Position numbers and translations under genes: made by a program | Shown here: positions 14,441 through 23,654 of the stretch, in pieces | Position numbering within the stretch: the stretch's first letter is position 1 | How the letters are laid out: each line of letters opens with the position of its first letter | The notes under the pieces: generated by a model | The model's input: only the letters and a program-made list of their open reading frames with translations | Told to the model about the DNA's origin: nothing | The model's database searches: none | Source: CAYGFH01 sp964356315 | GTDB taxonomy: Bacteria > Patescibacteriota > Microgenomatia > UBA10105 > UBA927 | Direction: 5' to 3' | Assembly: GCA_964356315.1 (NCBI GenBank) | Contig: CAYHHA010000007.1 | Span: 1-61,367 of the forward strand | DNA: 61,367 nucleotides

Positions 14441-15382
14441 ATGCACCAAGATTCACGTATTCATAAAAAGCAATCGAGAAAAATACGATATAGTGTGTAC
14501 TCAGTCCTTATTTTATTGATTCTTGTTAGCACAATAACACTATTTTTTTCTCAGGTAAAAATTATATCTCCTATTCCGGACATGCAAACAAAAAAAATAT
14601 CATTTTTGAATTTTTTTAAAAGGGAAAAAAACCCAGAAGATCTCAAAGAGCGGATAAAGAAAGCAGTGAATAGTGAATGGACAAATTATTCTGTACTTGT
14701 AAAAGACTTACACTCTCCATTTACCGCGAGCATTAACGAATCTCTGATATACAATGCAGCGTCGGTAAATAAAGTTCCAATTCTTTCGGCGGTCTATGAT
14801 ATGGCTAAGAAAGGCGAAATAGATTTCGACAAAATCATAACAATCCAGCAGGATGATATTCAGGATTATGGAACGGGAAAAATCCGCTATGATCCTCCTG
14901 GAACCACATACTCCATCAAAACCCTTATACAGCTTATGATTCAAAAAAGTGATAATACCGCAGCATTTATCTTGGGAAATTACATTGTCGGATTGGACGT
15001 TGTTCAGCAATATGTAAATTCCATCGGACTTACTCAAACAGATATTATAGATAACAAAACATCAAACAAAGATATGGCAATTTTATTTGAAAAAATATAT
15101 AAAAAGCAGATAACAACACCTGCACTCTCAGAAGAATTATTAGGACTTCTTACGGATAGTGATTTTGAAGACAGACTACCGGCACAACTGCCAAAAGGAG
15201 CTATCGTGTACCATAAAATTGGAACAGGTACGGGCGTCGTCCATGACGCTGGAATCGTTTTGCATGGAAATACTGCATACTATATAGGAATATTTACAAG
15301 CGATATCACCGATGAAGAACAGGCCTCTGTTTTGCTTTCCAAAGTGTCAAAAACTGTGTACGATTTTATGTACGAAAAATAA
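14441..15382 (+). CDS. Class A beta-lactamase-fold serine hydrolase, membrane-anchored, 313 aa
   Basis: An N-terminal signal-anchor (residues 17-37) exports a penicillin-recognising serine hydrolase domain. Its three motifs are visible: SxxK as SVNK (Ser108, Lys111), SDN at 170-172 and a KTG-like KIGTG near 266. Such proteins are true class A beta-lactamases, or D-Ala-D-Ala peptidase-like envelope proteins. I do not see a clear omega-loop ExxLN, so hydrolysis of beta-lactams is uncertain and a cell-wall role is as likely. It converges on lon, with stops nine bases apart. Confidence 0.8.
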   Translation: MHQDSRIHKKQSRKIRYSVYSVLILLILVSTITLFFSQVKIISPIPDMQTKKISFLNFFKREKNPEDLKERIKKAVNSEWTNYSVLVKDLHSPFTASINESLIYNAASVNKVPILSAVYDMAKKGEIDFDKIITIQQDDIQDYGTGKIRYDPPGTTYSIKTLIQLMIQKSDNTAAFILGNYIVGLDVVQQYVNSIGLTQTDIIDNKTSNKDMAILFEKIYKKQITTPALSEELLGLLTDSDFEDRLPAQLPKGAIVYHKIGTGTGVVHDAGIVLHGNTAYYIGIFTSDITDEEQASVLLSKVSKTVYDFMYEK

Positions 15383-15391
15383 TCAGCCACT

Positions 15392-17806
15392 TTAGGAAAG
15401 AGCTTTAAGAGGCTTTACCAAAGCTACTTTTAACACTTCGTCAATATGATCCACAAAATGGAATTCTAGATCATCTTGAACAACCTTTGGAATGTCTTCT
15501 AAATCTTTCTTATTATTTTTTGGCAGTATAATCGTCTTTATACCCGCCCTATGGGCTGCTATTACTTTTTCTTTTACTCCACCGATTTCAAGCACCCTAC
15601 CTCGCAGTGTGATCTCCCCCGTCATTGAAACAGTACGTTTTGCTGGAATCTTTGTAAGTGCTGACACGAGAGCTGTGGCAATTGCAGCTCCAGCAGATGG
15701 ACCATCTTTTGGCACAGCGCCCTCTGGAACATGAACATGGATATCTATCTTCTGGAAAAACTTTTCGGGAAGACCCAACATTTTCCAGCGACTACGAACA
15801 TACGATAACGCTGCTTGCGCAGATTCTTTCATAACATCACCTAACTGGCCTGTTAAGGTTATCCCGCCTCTTCCTGGCATAAGCGCTGCTTCTATAAATA
15901 GAATATCTCCGCCCGCTTCTGTCCACGCCATACCCGTGGTCATACCAACCTCATCCTTTTTTTCAGCGAGATAGGATGTGAATTTATATGGCCCCAAATA
16001 ATCATGCAGAGATGCCTCTGAGATTGTAAACGTTTGTTTTTGATCTTCAGATTCGGCTATCTTTTTTGCAACCTTCCGAAACACCGTTGCGGTTTGTCTT
16101 TCCAGACTTCTGACACCGGCTTCACGAGTATAGCGCCGTATAATCTCATAGATAGCGTCATCATCCAAATGCACTGCATCCTTGGGGATGCCATGAATCT
16201 CCCGCTGTTTTTCGTACAAATAATCTTTTGCTATATGAAATTTTTCATCTTCTGTATACCCGGCAAACCTAATAATTTCAAGCCGATCCCGAAGAGCCGG
16301 AGGAATACTATCTAACACATTGCATGTTGTGACGAAAAATACATCTGATAAATCAAACGGTACTTCTAGATAATGATCAGAGAATGCATAGTTTTGTTCT
16401 GGGTCCAAGGCTTCCAAAAGCGCTGATGATGGATCACCACGGAAATCTGTCCCTACTTTATCTATCTCATCCAACATAAATACTGGGTTTTTCGTCCCCG
16501 CCTGTTTAATTCCTTGAATAATTCTCCCCGGAAGCGCACCAACGTACGTTCGGCGGTGTCCGCGAATCTCTGCTTCATCCCGTATCCCACCCAATGACAT
16601 TTTTACAAATTTTCTTCCCAGTGCTTTTGCTATTGATTTGCCAATAGATGTTTTTCCTACACCTGGAGGTCCTACAAAACAGAGAATCGTCGGAGATCCT
16701 TTTATTTTATGTTTATCCTGGGTATCTTTTACTCCTTTTTCCGGAGCTGTCTTTGCTAGTTCAGCATCTTGGATCGCCCGAAGCTTAATAACAGCTAGAT
16801 ATTCCAAAATACGTTCTTTTATTTTTTTGAGACCGTAATGATCTGTATTTAGCACATCTTCTGCATCTTTGATATTTACCGTATTTGCTGTGGATATAGA
16901 CCAGGGCAGTTCTACTAGGGTATCTAGGTAATTTCGCACATAGGAAGCCTCCGGATTATAGGGAGACATCTGTGAAAGTTTTCTCAGCTCCTTTTCTGCC
17001 TTTTCTTTTACTTCGATCGGCATGACTGCCTTTTTTATCTTTTCTGCAAGCTCTTTTATTTCTTTGTTCTCTTCGTTTTCTCCGAGCTCTTTTTCGATCG
17101 TCTTCATGCGCTCACGGAGCACCTGTTCACGGACGTTTTTATCGAATTTTTCTTGCGTTTTGTTTGCGATCTTTTTTTCGAGATCCAATATTTTTGTTTC
17201 TTTTGATAAATAAGAGATTTCCCTCTCCAGACGATCCTTTACATTTGTCATCTCCAGAAGGTCTTGCCTTTCATTTGGCTTTATGTCCAATACCCCGGCT
17301 ACATGATAAGAAAGTGCCAGAGGGGAAATCCCGGACATAATATTCATAAATGTCAAAAAATCTATCGATTTGCCTAATTTGACGGCAGAACGAAGCTCGC
17401 TCGTCAGATGATTAAAGAGCGCTTTGAGTTCATCTGTGTCCTCTGCACTATCTGTTAATTCAGAAACTTTTGCTATGAAATATGGCTCTACTGATTCGAA
17501 TGATTCAATGGTAATCTTTGAAACTCCGCGAACAAGAGCATTTATCTCTCCCTCATTTTTCATCATCTGGACTATCTCCCCAAGCGTTGCAGTGCTATAC
17601 AGATCAGAGGCGGTTGGATCATTTATATTTGGATTTTTTTGCATGACCAGCACGATCTTTTTTCCCTCTGCATGAGCGGCTTCTATTGCAGAAACACTCC
17701 GCTGTCTACCAAAGGTTAAAATCATTTCTGTGCCTGGAAAAACGATACCATCTCGAATGGGAACTACCGGATACGCTTGGTTTGAATTTTGTTCAATTTC
17801 GTTCAT
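15392..17806 (-). CDS. lon: ATP-dependent protease La (Lon), 804 aa
   Basis: A cytosolic AAA+ serine protease that removes misfolded and regulatory proteins. The N-terminal LON substrate-binding domain (about 12-210) is followed by a coiled-coil region, the AAA+ module (Walker A GPPGVGKTS, Walker B PVFMLDEID) and the C-terminal protease domain with the Ser in PKDGPSAG and the Lys of the Ser-Lys dyad further on (GGVKEKVIAA). Length matches bacterial Lon. A CIRCE-like element overlaps its promoter, so HrcA-type heat-shock control is likely. Confidence 0.97.
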   Translation of the reverse strand: MNEIEQNSNQAYPVVPIRDGIVFPGTEMILTFGRQRSVSAIEAAHAEGKKIVLVMQKNPNINDPTASDLYSTATLGEIVQMMKNEGEINALVRGVSKITIESFESVEPYFIAKVSELTDSAEDTDELKALFNHLTSELRSAVKLGKSIDFLTFMNIMSGISPLALSYHVAGVLDIKPNERQDLLEMTNVKDRLEREISYLSKETKILDLEKKIANKTQEKFDKNVREQVLRERMKTIEKELGENEENKEIKELAEKIKKAVMPIEVKEKAEKELRKLSQMSPYNPEASYVRNYLDTLVELPWSISTANTVNIKDAEDVLNTDHYGLKKIKERILEYLAVIKLRAIQDAELAKTAPEKGVKDTQDKHKIKGSPTILCFVGPPGVGKTSIGKSIAKALGRKFVKMSLGGIRDEAEIRGHRRTYVGALPGRIIQGIKQAGTKNPVFMLDEIDKVGTDFRGDPSSALLEALDPEQNYAFSDHYLEVPFDLSDVFFVTTCNVLDSIPPALRDRLEIIRFAGYTEDEKFHIAKDYLYEKQREIHGIPKDAVHLDDDAIYEIIRRYTREAGVRSLERQTATVFRKVAKKIAESEDQKQTFTISEASLHDYLGPYKFTSYLAEKKDEVGMTTGMAWTEAGGDILFIEAALMPGRGGITLTGQLGDVMKESAQAALSYVRSRWKMLGLPEKFFQKIDIHVHVPEGAVPKDGPSAGAAIATALVSALTKIPAKRTVSMTGEITLRGRVLEIGGVKEKVIAAHRAGIKTIILPKNNKKDLEDIPKVVQDDLEFHFVDHIDEVLKVALVKPLKALS

Positions 17807-17829
17807 AATTTATATAAAAAACGACTACA

Positions 17830-17856
17830 TTAGCACTCCATTTTAACAACTGCTAA
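17830..17856. promoter_or_regulatory. CIRCE-like heat-shock operator upstream of lon
   Basis: TTAGCACTC-N9-AACTGCTAA. The left arm is a perfect match to the CIRCE consensus (TTAGCACTC-N9-GAGTGCTAA) and the right arm matches 7 of 9. Spacing is exactly nine. HrcA is the known CIRCE repressor. Confidence 0.85.
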
Positions 17857-17868
17857 TATTCCCGTCAA
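17840..17868 (-). promoter_or_regulatory. lon promoter
   Basis: On the minus strand TTGACG (17868-17863), 17 bases, TAAAAT (17845-17840). The CIRCE-like element covers the -10 and part of the spacer, a standard blocking position. Confidence 0.75.
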
Positions 17869-17882
17869 CAAGGAAATTTGTA

Positions 17883-18743
17883 TTAAATAAACTCTTCCAA
17901 CACCGAAGAAAGATGCTCTGTATCTATCGGGCTTTTTACAAGTGGCCCATCTAAAAGAGCTGGCTCATATGATTCACATGTTGGTTTATCTTCTTTATAA
18001 AATACGCCGTACGGAATCTTATCTCCCCACTCCATAGCCTTTTCCATCGCTTTGATTTTATTATCAGGGACATACCCCTCTGATTGAAGCGTGTAAAGTC
18101 TCTGTCTGTACCATTGATACGTGTGAACTTTATCGAAGGTGACACATGGCTGCAAAATATCGACCAATGCAAATCCTTTGTGCTCGATAGCCTGACTCAT
18201 AAGGGAAATAAGCCCAGGAGTATCTCCTGCAAATCCCCGAGCCACAAACGTTGCGCCTGCCGCAAGCGCAAAAACTAATGGATTAATAGGCGCATCGACA
18301 ACGCCCCCCGGGGTCGATTTTGTCACAAATCCTGGTTTTGCCGTTGGGGAAGCCTGACCTGTGGTAAGCCCATATACTTGATTATCATGAAGCATGACGG
18401 TAATATCTGGATTTCTCTTGGCGGCATGAAGAAAATGATTCCCACCCTCACCAAGACCATCTCCATCTCCAGAAACGATAATAACCGGCAAAGTATGGTT
18501 TGCCATTTTTACTCCTTGAGCTACTGGGAGCGTCCTACCATGAAGCCCTGAAAACCCATACATATGCATCCAGCTATACATATTGCCATGACATCCCACT
18601 CCATAAATTGCGAGACCATCTTCAGGTCCTATGCCACGAGCCACGAGCGCTTCTTTGAGCGCGGTCCAGATGCCATAATCTCCACACCCAGGGCACCATG
18701 TTGGTAAATGTGATGTTGCAAATGCACTACTGTTTTGAATCAT
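17883..18743 (-). CDS. 2-oxoacid:ferredoxin oxidoreductase, beta (TPP) subunit, 286 aa
   Basis: The thiamine-diphosphate-binding half of a pyruvate/2-oxoglutarate-type ferredoxin oxidoreductase. Landmarks are WCPGCGDYGI near the N-terminus, the TPP/Mg motif GDGDGLGEGGNHF and DNQVYGLTTGQASPT. Length is typical for the two-subunit KorB type. It overlaps the alpha subunit gene by ATGA (18740-18743). It produces or consumes reduced ferredoxin and acyl-CoA; the exact 2-oxoacid cannot be told from sequence alone. Confidence 0.92.
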   Translation of the reverse strand: MIQNSSAFATSHLPTWCPGCGDYGIWTALKEALVARGIGPEDGLAIYGVGCHGNMYSWMHMYGFSGLHGRTLPVAQGVKMANHTLPVIIVSGDGDGLGEGGNHFLHAAKRNPDITVMLHDNQVYGLTTGQASPTAKPGFVTKSTPGGVVDAPINPLVFALAAGATFVARGFAGDTPGLISLMSQAIEHKGFALVDILQPCVTFDKVHTYQWYRQRLYTLQSEGYVPDNKIKAMEKAMEWGDKIPYGVFYKEDKPTCESYEPALLDGPLVKSPIDTEHLSSVLEEFI

Positions 18744-20482
18744 ACATTCCTCCGAATAGATTCCACAATATCTTCAGGAAAAAATGGTCTTCCATCATAT
18801 TTCAATATTTTTTCTTTTATTTCTATCCCTGTATACTCACGTATAATCGATGCGAGCTGTCCCGTCGCATTTTGCTCAACATCGACAATTCTTTTTGCAG
18901 TACTAAGCAGTGAGGTGACTTGTTCGGAGGCAAATGGAAACATCCACGTAAAATGATACAGATTTGCTTTTATCCCCTGTTCCTTCAGCATAGCGATTGC
19001 ATCGATCACAGGACCGCGTGATGAGCCCCAACTTACAAACGTGATGTCTGCATCCGGCTCCCCGTACAACACAGGGGGCTTACTATCTGCTTGCATTGCT
19101 TTAAGTTTCTTTAATCTTTTTCCTGCCATAAGGACCCTCTCATGAGGAGATTCCGTCACAACACCCTCTTCATCATGCTCATAGGCATTTGATATGTACA
19201 CGCCACCTTTTTGTCCTGGAACACTTCGAAGTGATGCGCCGTTTTCTGTATCCAGCGAGTATCGTTTATATGATCCATCCGTCGGCAAATCAGCGTCTTT
19301 GGCTAATTTCCCTCGATCGATGATCAATTCTTTTTTGAACACTGACTCAGGCACACACCATTGACTCTCATTCATATATTTGTCTGTCAGAACTATTACG
19401 GGAATTTGATATCTATCAGCGAGATTAAATGCATCGAATGTCATCTGGAATGCTTCCCCAGCATCGCTCGGAGCTAAAACTATCTTTGGAAATTCTCCAT
19501 GACCAGAATGAATGGCAAACTGTAAATCTCCCTGTTCGGTCCACGTTGGCATACCCGTTGCAGGTCCTACGCGCATACCAAGATCTATAACGATAGGGAG
19601 CTCCATCATACCTGCTAATGAAATTGCCTCAACCATCAATGCAAATCCGCCACCAGATGAGGCTACCATACTCCGTACCCCTGCAAGAGATGCGCCAAGT
19701 GCCATATTTATACCTGCAATTTCATCTTCTGGCTGTCTGTATACAATCTTTAGCTCTTTCGCATGATCTGCCAAAAATGAAATCAAGGAATTTATTGGAG
19801 TCATGGGGTAAATCGCTGCAAACTTCAGCCCTGCTCTATACGCCCCAATACCAACAGCGTCACTGGCATTGATTATAAGCTTAGGCTCCGACGAAGCTAC
19901 CGGCTCTATATGCATGGAGTTCTCATCGGCAAAATGAGTCTTCACATAATCGTACCCCTGTTTTGCAATGGCAATATTTGCATCTATAACTGCCTGTTTT
20001 TTCTTTTTAAACTGATCCTTAATGACTGACTCCAAAAAGCCGAAGTCAACACCCATAAGGGCGACCGTAGCCCCGAGCGCTATAGTGTTTTTCATAACCG
20101 GGACCCCGTTTGCCTCTACAACCAACTGTGATAACGGAACAGGCAATAGTTTTACGGGTTTTGGAAAATCCGCTTGTGTCCATTCTTTGTCTTTTGGATC
20201 ATAGACCACCAGCGCATTCTCAGAAAGCTCTGATTTGTGAACCTCAACACTGAGATTATGCAGTGCGACAAGAATCTGAACATCGCGATTTAAGGACTCA
20301 AAATATTTTGAAGATATACGAACGGTAATAATATTATGCCCGCCTCGGATCAAAGAAGGATATTCGTTTGTACAGAGAGTGTAATACCCATTTCTGGCAA
20401 ATGCTTTTGAAATCATCGTCCCCGCTGACATAATGCCAAAGCCTGCCTCACCGCTAATTTTCCATGTAACTGAGTGTGTCAT
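18740..20482 (-). CDS. 2-oxoacid:ferredoxin oxidoreductase, fused gamma-alpha subunit, 580 aa
   Basis: Residues 1-190 are the gamma domain (SGEAGFGIMSAGTMISKAF, RGGHNIITVRIS), and residues about 205-580 the alpha domain with the substrate/CoA-side features AAIYPMTPINSLI, EDEIAGINMALGASLAGVRSMVASSGGGFALM and the C-terminal TFVSWGSSRGPVIDAI. This gamma-alpha fusion with a separate beta subunit is the KorA/KorB arrangement. No delta ferredoxin subunit is fused; the small ferredoxin at 20733 may fill that role. Confidence 0.92.
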   Translation of the reverse strand: MTHSVTWKISGEAGFGIMSAGTMISKAFARNGYYTLCTNEYPSLIRGGHNIITVRISSKYFESLNRDVQILVALHNLSVEVHKSELSENALVVYDPKDKEWTQADFPKPVKLLPVPLSQLVVEANGVPVMKNTIALGATVALMGVDFGFLESVIKDQFKKKKQAVIDANIAIAKQGYDYVKTHFADENSMHIEPVASSEPKLIINASDAVGIGAYRAGLKFAAIYPMTPINSLISFLADHAKELKIVYRQPEDEIAGINMALGASLAGVRSMVASSGGGFALMVEAISLAGMMELPIVIDLGMRVGPATGMPTWTEQGDLQFAIHSGHGEFPKIVLAPSDAGEAFQMTFDAFNLADRYQIPVIVLTDKYMNESQWCVPESVFKKELIIDRGKLAKDADLPTDGSYKRYSLDTENGASLRSVPGQKGGVYISNAYEHDEEGVVTESPHERVLMAGKRLKKLKAMQADSKPPVLYGEPDADITFVSWGSSRGPVIDAIAMLKEQGIKANLYHFTWMFPFASEQVTSLLSTAKRIVDVEQNATGQLASIIREYTGIEIKEKILKYDGRPFFPEDIVESIRRNV

Positions 20483-20732
20483 AAATTTATCGATTAACAG
20501 AGATGAAATCTATCATGACATGGATTTTCCAGTAAATCAATAACGGGATTGGGGAGAATAGAAGCTTAGCGAGCTTAGGAGGTTAGTGGCTTAGAGATTT
20601 GAGACAAGGGACAGGAGACTAGGGGACAGGATTTAAGATTTAAGATTTAGGATTTAAGATTTAGGACTGCTGAAAGCTGAGAGCTGATAGCTGATAGCTG
20701 AGCGCTTTATTCATGATTCGTGATTCAATCGA
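20483..20732. repeat. Intergenic minisatellite-like sequence
   Basis: Contains several seven-base units of the type GATTTAA/GATTTAG (about 20629-20665) and reiterated AGCTGATAGCTGA (about 20680-20702). No gene. Units of the same type occur inside the sufC coding region. Confidence 0.7.
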
Positions 20733-20999
20733 TTATGGAAACAGCTGTTTTCCATCTGCATCTGTAATGAAGATTGCCATAACAGGACAAGCTTTCGCCG
20801 CTTCGATAAGCGTTTCATCTGTTTCTTGATCTGATGTATCCAAGATTATTGCTTTAGCTTCATCGTTTAATGACCAAGCCTTGGGGGCAATTGCAATGCA
20901 CGTTGCAGCACCAATGCAAAGATCCTGGTCGATCCTCATCGTGAGTGTGCGAATAGTACGTTTTTTCGTCAGATCGTCTGCCATACGTTGGTTATACAC
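20733..20999 (-). CDS. Small ferredoxin, 3-Cys type, up to 88 aa
   Basis: A one-cluster ferredoxin with DLCIGAATC (Cys28, Ala31, Cys34) and a distal ACPVMAI (Cys71). The usual second Cys is replaced by Ala31, which by known ferredoxin rules favours a [3Fe-4S] cluster. Start is uncertain: GTG at 20999, ATG at 20984, or Met21 at 20939, the last giving a family-typical N-terminus. It ends the SUF cluster and precedes the oxidoreductase genes, so it could carry their electrons. Confidence 0.8.
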   Translation of the reverse strand: MYNQRMADDLTKKRTIRTLTMRIDQDLCIGAATCIAIAPKAWSLNDEAKAIILDTSDQETDETLIEAAKACPVMAIFITDADGKQLFP

Positions 21000-21004
21000 A
21001 AAAG

Positions 21005-21391
21005 CTATGTATTTTTCAATGACATAATAAGTTTTTGTAACACTTCAAGAGATAATAGTGCGCATTTCATTCGCGATGGTGTCAATGGCGTTCCTAGCAT
21101 TTCTATTATATCTGCGGAGGATAATTTCAACACATCCTGTATCGTCACGCCGATCACTTTTTCCGTCAACATAGATGCACTTGCCTGACTTATGGCACAA
21201 CCTTCTCCGGAAAACCGGATATCTTTGATTTTTCTGACAGCTGACAGCTCACCGCTGACCGCTATTTCCATATTTATTTTATCTCCACAAGTGACATTCC
21301 CCGCTTCCATAACCGCATCGGGATGATCCAGGTGACCAAAATTCCTGGGATGTTTGTAGTGATCTAAAATTATTTCTCTGTAGATATCCAT
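21005..21391 (-). CDS. sufU: Iron-sulfur scaffold / sulfur-transfer protein SufU, 128 aa
   Basis: Accepts sulfur from SufS in a zinc-dependent manner and supplies SufBCD. All three conserved cysteines are present: VTCGDKI, GEGCAISQAS and RMKCALL. It starts MDIYREIILDHYKHPRNFG, the usual SufU N-terminus. Slightly shorter than Bacillus SufU (147). It lies 51 bases downstream of sufS. Confidence 0.93.
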   Translation of the reverse strand: MDIYREIILDHYKHPRNFGHLDHPDAVMEAGNVTCGDKINMEIAVSGELSAVRKIKDIRFSGEGCAISQASASMLTEKVIGVTIQDVLKLSSADIIEMLGTPLTPSRMKCALLSLEVLQKLIMSLKNT

Positions 21392-21442
21392 ACGAACTGA
21401 AAAATATAATTTTCAATAACCAATTACCAAACTCCAAACACA

Positions 21443-22672
21443 CTATCCAAATATTTGTTTAACTTTTTCTAGGCCTTCGATCAATAGATCTATATCCTTA
21501 GGTGTTGTGTACAGGTAAAAAGACGCCCGAGCAGTGGCTGAAAGACCCATAGAAAGATGAAGTGGCATAGCGCAATGGTTTCCTGAACGAATGCAAATAG
21601 TATCTTCATTTAACACTTGTGCTATATCATGCGCATGGGCACTTTTCATGGTAAAGGCAACGACTCCCCCTTTCACTTCAACATCCGTTGGACCATACAT
21701 AGTCAGACCAGAAACACGAGACAGTTGTTTGATAGCATATGAGGTGATCTCTTTTTCATGCATTCTGATGGCATCCATGCCAATCATCGTCAAATAATCA
21801 ATCGCGGCCCCAAAGCCAATAACCCCGGCAATATGTGGCGTCCCTGCCTCGAATTTATGCGGAGGTTTTTTAAATAATGATTTTTGTTCCGTGACCTCTT
21901 CAATCATTTCTCCTCCATACAGAAACGGAGACAATCGTTCCAAGAGTTCATATTTTGCCCACATAACACCAATACCAGTGGGCCCCAACATTTTATGAGA
22001 TGAGAATACAACTACATCTGCTCCCCACGTATTCACATCTAAAGCCATATGCGGGGCAGATTGTGCTGCATCCACTAGCACTAAACAATCAGGATTTATC
22101 TTTTTTACCATTTCTACGATCTTGGCAATCGGGGTAATTGTTCCAAGTACGTTGGACAGTGCGGTAACTGCCAACACTTTCGTTTTTTTCGTTACGAGCG
22201 TTTCCAGATCTTTGAGATCTAACTGGCCGTCTTGCGTCGCGCGCCAAATATCCAAAATCCATCCCCTATCTTTTCCCAACTGTTGCCAAGGAACAAAATT
22301 CGAATGATGTTCCATGATGCTGACGGCGATATGGTCTCCGGAATGAATTTCTGAAAGTCCATAGCTATAGGCAAATAAATTTATAGATTCCGATGTATTT
22401 CTGGTAAATACTACTTCACTAGGATTTGTTGCTCCGATAAATGAGGCCACTTTAACTCGGGCATCCTCATACTCCTTTGTGGCCTCTTCACTGGTTGTAT
22501 AGATGCCACGGAAAATATTCGCTGTATATTTTGTATAATATTCGTTCTCTTTATCAATAACCGATTGAGGCTTCAACGATGTCGCTGTGGAATCCAAATA
22601 GATAATTTGTTTCCCCTGTATCTTTCTTTGAAATTGAGGAAAATCTTTCTTGCAATCCAAAATTGTAGACAT
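21443..22672 (-). CDS. sufS: Cysteine desulfurase SufS, 409 aa
   Basis: A PLP enzyme that takes sulfur from cysteine as a persulfide. The PLP-binding Lys is in FSSHKMLGPTGIG, and the catalytic Cys in RSGNHCAMPLH. Other class V aminotransferase marks are FTRNTSESINLFAYS, EHHSNFVPWQ and VDAAQSAPH. Full length. It begins two bases after the stop of the Rieske gene, so it is coupled to it. Confidence 0.95.
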   Translation of the reverse strand: MSTILDCKKDFPQFQRKIQGKQIIYLDSTATSLKPQSVIDKENEYYTKYTANIFRGIYTTSEEATKEYEDARVKVASFIGATNPSEVVFTRNTSESINLFAYSYGLSEIHSGDHIAVSIMEHHSNFVPWQQLGKDRGWILDIWRATQDGQLDLKDLETLVTKKTKVLAVTALSNVLGTITPIAKIVEMVKKINPDCLVLVDAAQSAPHMALDVNTWGADVVVFSSHKMLGPTGIGVMWAKYELLERLSPFLYGGEMIEEVTEQKSLFKKPPHKFEAGTPHIAGVIGFGAAIDYLTMIGMDAIRMHEKEITSYAIKQLSRVSGLTMYGPTDVEVKGGVVAFTMKSAHAHDIAQVLNEDTICIRSGNHCAMPLHLSMGLSATARASFYLYTTPKDIDLLIEGLEKVKQIFG

Positions 22673-22674
22673 AG

Positions 22675-22986
22675 TTATACCCGTATAAAAATATCTTGGC
22701 CTTCTACTTTGGTTTCGTACGTGGCAACATCAACCGTTGCCGGTAGTGTGAGCGCTTTCCCTGTGGCAACATCAAATTGAGCGCCGTGACACCCACAAAC
22801 AATTGCACCGCCGTCTAAAAATCCTGAGGATCCCAGAGAACATGCCTTGTGTGTACATTCATCATCTATTGCAAAAAAATTACCATCGATATTTGCAATC
22901 GCAATTTTTTTCCCTCCCACGGTAACGGTACTTTTTGTCCCTTTTGGAATTTCATCGACGGTTGAAGCTTTTATATATGTTGACAT
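22675..22986 (-). CDS. Rieske-type [2Fe-2S] ferredoxin, 103 aa
   Basis: A soluble Rieske domain with both ligand pairs: CTHKAC (Cys-x-His) and CGCHGAQF (Cys-x-x-His). Proteins like this serve as NirD/BphF-type ferredoxins. Its place between sufD and sufS suggests an electron-transfer role in cluster assembly. A TATAAT box (23000-22995) that includes the sufD stop codon lies eight bases before the ATG, so it could also be expressed from its own leaderless promoter. Confidence 0.9.
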   Translation of the reverse strand: MSTYIKASTVDEIPKGTKSTVTVGGKKIAIANIDGNFFAIDDECTHKACSLGSSGFLDGGAIVCGCHGAQFDVATGKALTLPATVDVATYETKVEGQDIFIRV

Positions 22987-22995
22987 ATGGCAATA

Positions 22996-23619
22996 TTATA
23001 GCGCGTCGGCAACAGATTGGAAGAGTTTTTGTTTTATAGCCTCGTTGGAAATCATATCTATGCCTTTTTGAAAGAACCCTGAGATAATGAGACTCTCCGC
23101 CCTTTTTCGTGATATTCCTCGAGTAGACAAATACCAAAGTTCCTCCTGTGATATTGGCCCCATGGTCGCTCCATGAGTACATCGAACATCATCTGCAAGT
23201 ATCTCAAGTGATGGCATGCTCGTCGCTTTTGCATTTCTTGAAAGAATTAAATTTTCGTTGCGTTGGTAGGCATTTGTTTTTTGAGCGCCCAATTCAACGC
23301 GAATACCACCTTCTATGCTTGAAGTTGCACTATCCCACAGAGCGGTTTTCACCAACAAATTACTAGTCGTATCCTGAGCCTCATGATATTGCATAGTATG
23401 CAAATTGATCTGCGCCTCTTTCTTAGCTATAACCAGTCCCAAAATAGTTGCACTTGATCCGGGACTTGCCAATCGTACCGCAAATCTTGAAGACACATGT
23501 TTTTGATTAAAAGACACGATCACAATCGTACACTCCGACTCATTTTGCACGATGTACTCATGCGTTGATTCCCCTTCTGGGAGTGGAACGATAATAGTTT
23601 TTGATGTTGAAATAATCAT
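22996..23619 (-). CDS. sufD: Short SufD-like protein, about 207 aa
   Basis: A SufB/SufD-fold protein, partner of SufB in the SufBCD scaffold. Family features are in the C-terminal half (YQRNENLILSRNAKATSMPSLEILADDVRCTHGATMGPISQEELWYLSTRGI). At about 207 aa it is half the usual 400 or more, lacking most of the N-terminal region. I prefer the ATG at 23619, preceded by GAAGGAC, over a TTG at 23658 that overlaps the sufB stop. The truncation has a clean start and intact frame, so it looks like a stable lineage-specific short form. Confidence 0.85.
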   Translation of the reverse strand: MIISTSKTIIVPLPEGESTHEYIVQNESECTIVIVSFNQKHVSSRFAVRLASPGSSATILGLVIAKKEAQINLHTMQYHEAQDTTSNLLVKTALWDSATSSIEGGIRVELGAQKTNAYQRNENLILSRNAKATSMPSLEILADDVRCTHGATMGPISQEELWYLSTRGISRKRAESLIISGFFQKGIDMISNEAIKQKLFQSVADAL

Positions 23620-23654
23620 ATTTGTCCTTCGATATGCGTAGGATTTCGCTTGGC

